The translations under genes and the position numbers were made by a program. Below the pieces are notes generated by a model. The model was not told where the DNA came from. It saw only the letters and a program-made list of their open reading frames with translations, and made no database searches. Shown here one piece after another: positions 59,394-64,000 of a stretch of 64,000 nt of DNA; position 1 is the stretch's first letter; each line of letters starts with the position of its first letter. The stretch lies in assembly GCA_039545315.1 (NCBI GenBank), contig BCIM01000002.1:1960331-2024330 (forward strand), in the 5' to 3' direction. This DNA is from Kondoa malvinella. Its lineage: Eukaryota > Basidiomycota > Agaricostilbomycetes > Agaricostilbales > Kondoaceae.

Positions 59394-62300
59394 CTATACA
59401 CACAACGTACATCCCACAGCCTCATCTACTTGACCCTTAACATGCGCCCAAGCAACGAGCCAATCCTCTTTACCCATCCCAGCTCGCTTCTGAACAGCCC
59501 ACTTCCACCATTGCAGCACAGCACTAACCTTTTCTAGATTAGCACCTCTTGATCCATCTGTCGCACACGCCAACAAATAGCTGCCCAACTTGTCCCGATC
59601 AACTAGCTCTGGTCCATCATCTGCATCTCGCTCAACCCATTTATCGATCCGTCTTCTAATGTCTTCTATAGCGAGCAGTTTACCGAAAGCAGGTTCAGCA
59701 GGGATCGGCGCATCAAACAAATCTTGCGTAGGGATTTCGGCAAGAGAGGAGGAAGCCTGGAACCGCTGGTACTTGAGTCGTTCTCGAGCAAGAACAAGAT
59801 TCTGCTCTCGCTTTTGCTCCATAGCCATAGTCAGACAGTCGGATTGATAAGCAGGAGGTAGCGAGCGATAGTACGAAGGATCAATGTCGTGCTCGATCAG
59901 ATCTGCGTCGGTCACTTTGCCCCTTTGAAGTAGTTTACTGGTCGCAGGTTGCCATTTGAGCTGTCCAGTAAAACCGATCGTAGTCTGGATGTTGGGCTCA
60001 GCTTTGCCTTTGCCTTTCTTGAGACCTTTCTTCGTAGTAGGTAGAGCGAGCATGGGCTGTTTGGCATTCTTGTCCGGCTTAGGCGCGACAGGTTTCGATT
60101 CCTGCTGCACCGAAGGCTGCCGTTTCTGGGCTGCTGTCTTTTGTACTACCGGGGAAGAAGAAGGAGATCGAGAGCGCTTCTTCTGTTGCTGAGCTGGAGG
60201 AGGGACATCAAGCAAGACTATATCCGAGCTGGTCTTGACCAAGGGCGCTTTTTCCTTTGCGATTTCAGTTTTGGGCGCCGTCTTCGCAAAGTCAAGCTTC
60301 CTTTGACCTTTGTCGACAGTGAGATCTTGAGCACCAAAACCTTCAAGCTTGGTCATCTGGATCCCAATGCCTCGCAGATCTTCACAAGGAATGTGCATCG
60401 TCTTGAGCAGCTTCAAAGCGACTTGAGCAATCAGAACACCGTCATCCGTAGCTGAAGGCAAGTTGTCTGTCGCATTGAAATTATCGACTTTGCCATGACC
60501 CATGAATTTATAAGTCGTTTCTTCAGTCACGTCAGCCGCTTTCTGCATGACCTTGAGCGTGATCTTTCGAGCAGTGACTCTGATCTCCTTCATTCTTTCG
60601 GCCAAGTGCAGACATAGTCGATTGAAGAAGGTCTAATCATCTATCAGCCGACGTACGCCTTCTAACCTGGTGATCAAGCTCACCTCAACCTCTTCATCAC
60701 TTTTCATCCGAATGGCATAATTTAGCTCGACCGACACAGATTGTCTCGGTCCAGGCGGTTCCAACGGCCTCGGATCAATTCCATAAGCGAAATCAACGAC
60801 TTTCTGACCATTCTTTGGTCCAATGCAGTTCTTCAACCTAGAAGGTCCAACTCGAATCGCGTCGCCCAAAGTCTCGACGCCTAATTCTTCTTTGAGCTTG
60901 TTGGCCATGCTCCATCCTATTCCAGGTAACTCTTGTACATCCAGAGGCAAGAGGAAAGCTCGAATTTCTTGGTCGGAAGTAGTACCTGGTGCAAGGAAGA
61001 ACGATCCAGCAGGCTTGGCTTTCTTGGTTGCTAATCGAGCGAGAACCATGTTGTAGCTGATTCCGACAGAAGCGTCCACGCCTGTAATGTCTCGAATCTT
61101 GGTGCGCAATTCTTCAGCATAAACAAGAGGCACGGGTTTGTCATGTCGTTGATCAAGAGAAGTCTTGGAAGTGACGTCGATGTAGGCTTCGTCTACGCTG
61201 ACAGCTTGCAAGTGATCCGCATGCGCCAAGAGGAGTTTGTAGAACTGTTCGGAAATGCTTGAATAGAGCTCAAAGTCATAAGGCATAGTTTTAATATGCG
61301 GACAGAGTTGACGGGCTTTTCCCAAGCTATATAAACATGAGCGACGTCCTAGCTGAGTGATGGAAAACACACCTCATGCCGGCTTTCACACCGAAATCCC
61401 TGGCTTCATAACTACAAGAAGCGATTTCGCTCGTCGACCCTTCTCCATCCGCGCCTTTGGAATGACAGACCGCAACAGGCTGACCAATCAGATCCGGTCT
61501 AGCCTTGTAGCCCACACCGACAAAAAAAGCATCGAAATCCACATGCGCAATCACCCTCTTATCCGCTGGAGTGCCTTTGAATTCACCAATTGGTTTCGCT
61601 AACAAAGCATTATCTTTCGAGATTGTTTCTTCATCGATGAGCTCGGTGATTAATCGCGCCACGAGGAATTGTAGGTTCGCTTTCCAATTGCTTAGTCGAT
61701 GCAGACGAGAAGACTTGTAGTACCCTTCGATGAAATCAGGTGCGATAGCCGTGTTCTTCATGCGCCATTCTTCATCTTTCAGTAGATCACCGGCCCGATG
61801 TGAGATCCGATCAGGAAGGTAAGGTGAGCGTTCGATCGTCGAGTCGGTAGTAATAGGACCTTTCTTTGGTGTAGTAGGTCGAGTTGGATCGACTTTACTT
61901 TCGACTTGAGTGTTTTTGATTACTTTTGGCTTGACTTTAGAAGTAGAAGCGACTGGTTCTTGTTGGTTACGCAGATTGAGAAGATTTGTTTGCTTGCTAG
62001 TGCTTCCACCTGGTGCTTGACCGTCGACTAATCGATCTGCTTGGGTTGCCAAACTGTAGCCTTCTGCTTGCAAACGGTACTTGGCCCAATCTAATAGGCG
62101 ACCAGCTTGGATGCTCTCGATGATCCAAGCTTCCGTGACAACCTAGATAAGGGTCAGCATATGTTTAGAGGCTATGAAACGGAGGTTACTTTGTACTCTG
62201 AGAACTCTTTGAATTTCTTGGGCGTCAAATTGCTAGCGATGATGTGTGTAACAAGGGATTTCTGATCATTAACGATCAGACGTGTAAGACTCTCTTAGGC

Positions 62301-62742
62301 AGACCAGACTTACTCTGTCGAGTACAGGATGCGACTCGCCGCCATACGCGACAACAGTATCGACCAGGGTTTGATACGGTACATAAGTTTGGCCATTGAT
62401 GTGCTGTCATTCTATCAGGTCCATACCCTCAGACGTTGATCCTACTCACAATGCGAACATCTTTGAAGATCTGAGGCTTGGCTTTCTCGCCTGTAATGGC
62501 CAAGTCATCCGCCTTGCGTTGTTGATGCTGAAATTGAGTCTTTACTCGTTTGTTGCGCAAATACCTGTATGTATCGCTTCAGCACCAGTCTCGATCACTC
62601 GAAACTGCTTGACTGACTTGCTGAATTCACCAAACTGTTATACCCGTCAGTCTACCTGTTCTTGCCAAAGACATGTCACGTTGCTCACCTTGATCGCGCC
62701 GTATATCTCATTTCCTTCCATGTATCCATTATCATCGGCCAT
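59394..62742 (-). CDS. rev1: DNA polymerase REV1 (deoxycytidyl transferase)
   Basis: Several exons from MADDNGYMEGNEIYGAIK to TAA 59394. An N-terminal BRCT domain (KPQIFKDVRIHINGQTYVPY, THIIASNLTPKKF, VVTEAWIIESIQAGRLLDW) precedes the Y-family catalytic core: VIAHVDFDAFFVGVGYKARP (metal Asp), CSYEARDFGVKAGM, HLQAVSVDEAYIDVTS (catalytic Asp/Glu), LATKKAKPAGSFF, LPGIGWSMANKL, then the little finger (RQSVSVELNYAIRM). A Lys/Pro-rich linker, a ubiquitin-binding-like part (LIEHDIDPSYYRSLPPAYQ) and a C-terminal helical domain (LVDRDKLGSYLLACATDGS) follow. REV1 inserts dC opposite lesions and scaffolds Pol zeta. All key acids are present. Confidence 0.95.
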
Positions 62743-62900
62743 CTTCTGCTACTTGCTGCCAGCCAAGCGTTTACATGAGCAAAGGTTGTAGATCTTGCTC
62801 GCTTGAAATCAACATGGGAATTTGTCAACAATGCTGTTCTGAGACGGCCAACCAGTCGGACCATAGCACGACCTCAAACACTAGCAATTAACAGCAAAGT
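62743..62900. promoter_or_regulatory. Divergent promoter region REV1/MYND gene
   Basis: 158 bp between the REV1 start (minus) and the MYND-gene start at 62901 (plus). No specific motif claimed. Confidence 0.5.
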
Positions 62901-63964
62901 ATGGATGTGCGACACTACGACCCAAAGAACATGTCTGGGGATGAAATCAAGATGGTAGAGAAGCTCCAAGTGACCATGAGTGCTGGTTTCGTCTTTCGCT
63001 TCTTGTGCGTTCCCCAGGCTTCTCAATCCTATGCACGGCAAAGCTCGTGTCGTTGCAGGCAAGCCATCAACGAAGGAGATTGGGCGAGGCTGCTCTCCAT
63101 CAAAGACACCAGTTTGGCTTATGCAACTCTTGCAAGCGAACATTGGCAAAAGATTATGGTAGCCTTGAGGAAAGAAATGTTACCTCAACTCAATCCAGGC
63201 GGCTCAAACATTCCCTTCATAAAAAAAGTTCCAGCAACAATGTCGACTTCCAAGCTGTTTATGCTGTCTACTCCCTCTTGCGCGGCATCTCCACTTTAGG
63301 CATGACTGTCCAAAGGAACCTCAACTGTCAAGATCTCTTTATCGTTCACCAATTTTTACGATACATTATATCCATCATCGAACCAATGATGCGAAACAGC
63401 CCATTAGTCGAAAAATCTAGAGTCACATTCCTCAACGAAGCAATCTTCGACTATTGCACTATACTCTACCATCACACCAGCAGTATTCCAGGGTTTCTCA
63501 GCATGTCAAATTCAACAGTACCTCAGAAAGTGCTCAACCTACCTTATGCCGATGGTCGACTGGTCATGGACATCCAAGCCTATAGAAAAGCCATTAAAGA
63601 AACCAAATGCCCAGATCAAATCTTGATCTTCTGTGATATGGCTCTTGCTTTATCCGGTATATCGTCTGAATATTACACTACCCCTCAAGTCAAGCAGCAG
63701 CATGGTTTGAGGCAAGCTGATACACCTGCTGCAAGAGCTCAGAAAGCGAAAGAATACCTCAACAAGCAAGATGTCTTTTTCAATGCAAAGGGTCGGAATC
63801 CATCGGATTGCTGCTCGAATGGTGGGAAATCAGAAAGAAGTGCAGAAACGCTGCGCTATTGTGGAGCTTGTAATTTGTTAAGGTATTGCGGATCGACTTG
63901 TGCGAAAGAACATTGGAAAAAAGGGCATAAAACGCGATGTAACAAGATGACGATGAAAAAGTAG
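62901..63964 (+). CDS. MYND-finger protein, C-terminal finger
   Basis: From MDVRHYDPKNMSGDEIKMVE. After an intron of about 45 nt (donor GTGACC or GTTTCG, acceptor CCCCAG), a helical region follows (AINEGDWARLLSIKDTS in one reading), then exon sequence AVYSLLRGISTLGMTVQRNL, LPYADGRLVMDIQAYRKAIK, and the finger RYCGACNLLRYCGSTCAKEH WKKGHKTRC at the very C-terminus, preceded by a SDCC pair: MYND-type zinc ligands. A second internal intron near 63230 is needed to join frames and is not resolved. Partner or target unknown. Stop TAG at 63964; a TGTACA palindrome follows at 63988. Confidence 0.7.
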
Positions 63965-64000
63965 GACTTGTAGAGCCCGTTAGTCATTGTACATCTGGTT

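Overview
This window looks like nuclear DNA of a dikaryotic fungus, most likely a basidiomycete. The genes are dense, on both strands, and cut by many short introns (mostly 40-60 nt, GT...AG, with a CTGAY or CTAAY branch site close to the 3' end). They encode standard eukaryotic housekeeping proteins. A tandem double hybrid histidine kinase, the kind known from Cryptococcus (Tco2-like), fits a basidiomycete but does not prove it; I cannot name the species. I saw no rRNA, tRNA, CRISPR array, prophage or bacterial operon. Coordinates of multi-exon genes run from start to stop codon; exon joins were read by eye from frame, splice sites and family motifs.

Left part (0-12 kb): a small coiled-coil protein, a single-pass membrane protein, a doubtful small gene, a MYND-finger protein, the spliceosome factor SNW1/Prp45, a Rab6/Ypt6 GTPase with an unusual N-terminal tail, an unidentified polytopic membrane protein, and TAP42 (PP2A regulator). 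12-20.4 kb: two tandem metallo-beta-lactamase-fold genes, the second broken by one in-frame TAG; D-arabinono-1,4-lactone oxidase; a GH3 beta-glucosidase. 20.4-31 kb: an accessory-looking stretch with three single-pass membrane proteins with long disordered tails, a small proline-rich protein, a frameshifted NTF2-like relic, an alpha/beta hydrolase, copy 1 of a dispersed repeat, and a frame-disrupted gene of a fungal family often mislabelled geranylgeranyl pyrophosphate synthetase.

31-51 kb is mostly housekeeping: URA5, the Mg2+ channel MRS2, a protein with two fused GNAT acetyltransferase domains, a four-TM protein, the mitochondrial phosphate carrier (with 7-nt and 6-nt micro-exons), a mitochondrial GGQ release-factor-like protein, a small coiled-coil protein, the double histidine kinase, MIC19, a FAR-17a/AIG1-like hydrolase and aspartate aminotransferase. 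51-64 kb: a membrane-anchored SGNH esterase, copy 2 of the repeat with a degenerate protein-kinase-like gene, a small secreted protein, polynucleotide kinase/phosphatase, a coiled-coil protein, the translesion polymerase REV1 and a second MYND protein.

There is no obvious gene cluster or single pathway. Functional themes are mitochondrial biology (MRS2, phosphate carrier, MIC19, GGQ factor), DNA repair (PNKP next to REV1) and signalling (TAP42, Rab6, histidine kinase). The most unusual items are the single-lesion genes, the micro-exons of the phosphate carrier, the Rab6 tail, the GNAT-GNAT fusion, and the dispersed repeat that carries a pseudokinase gene.
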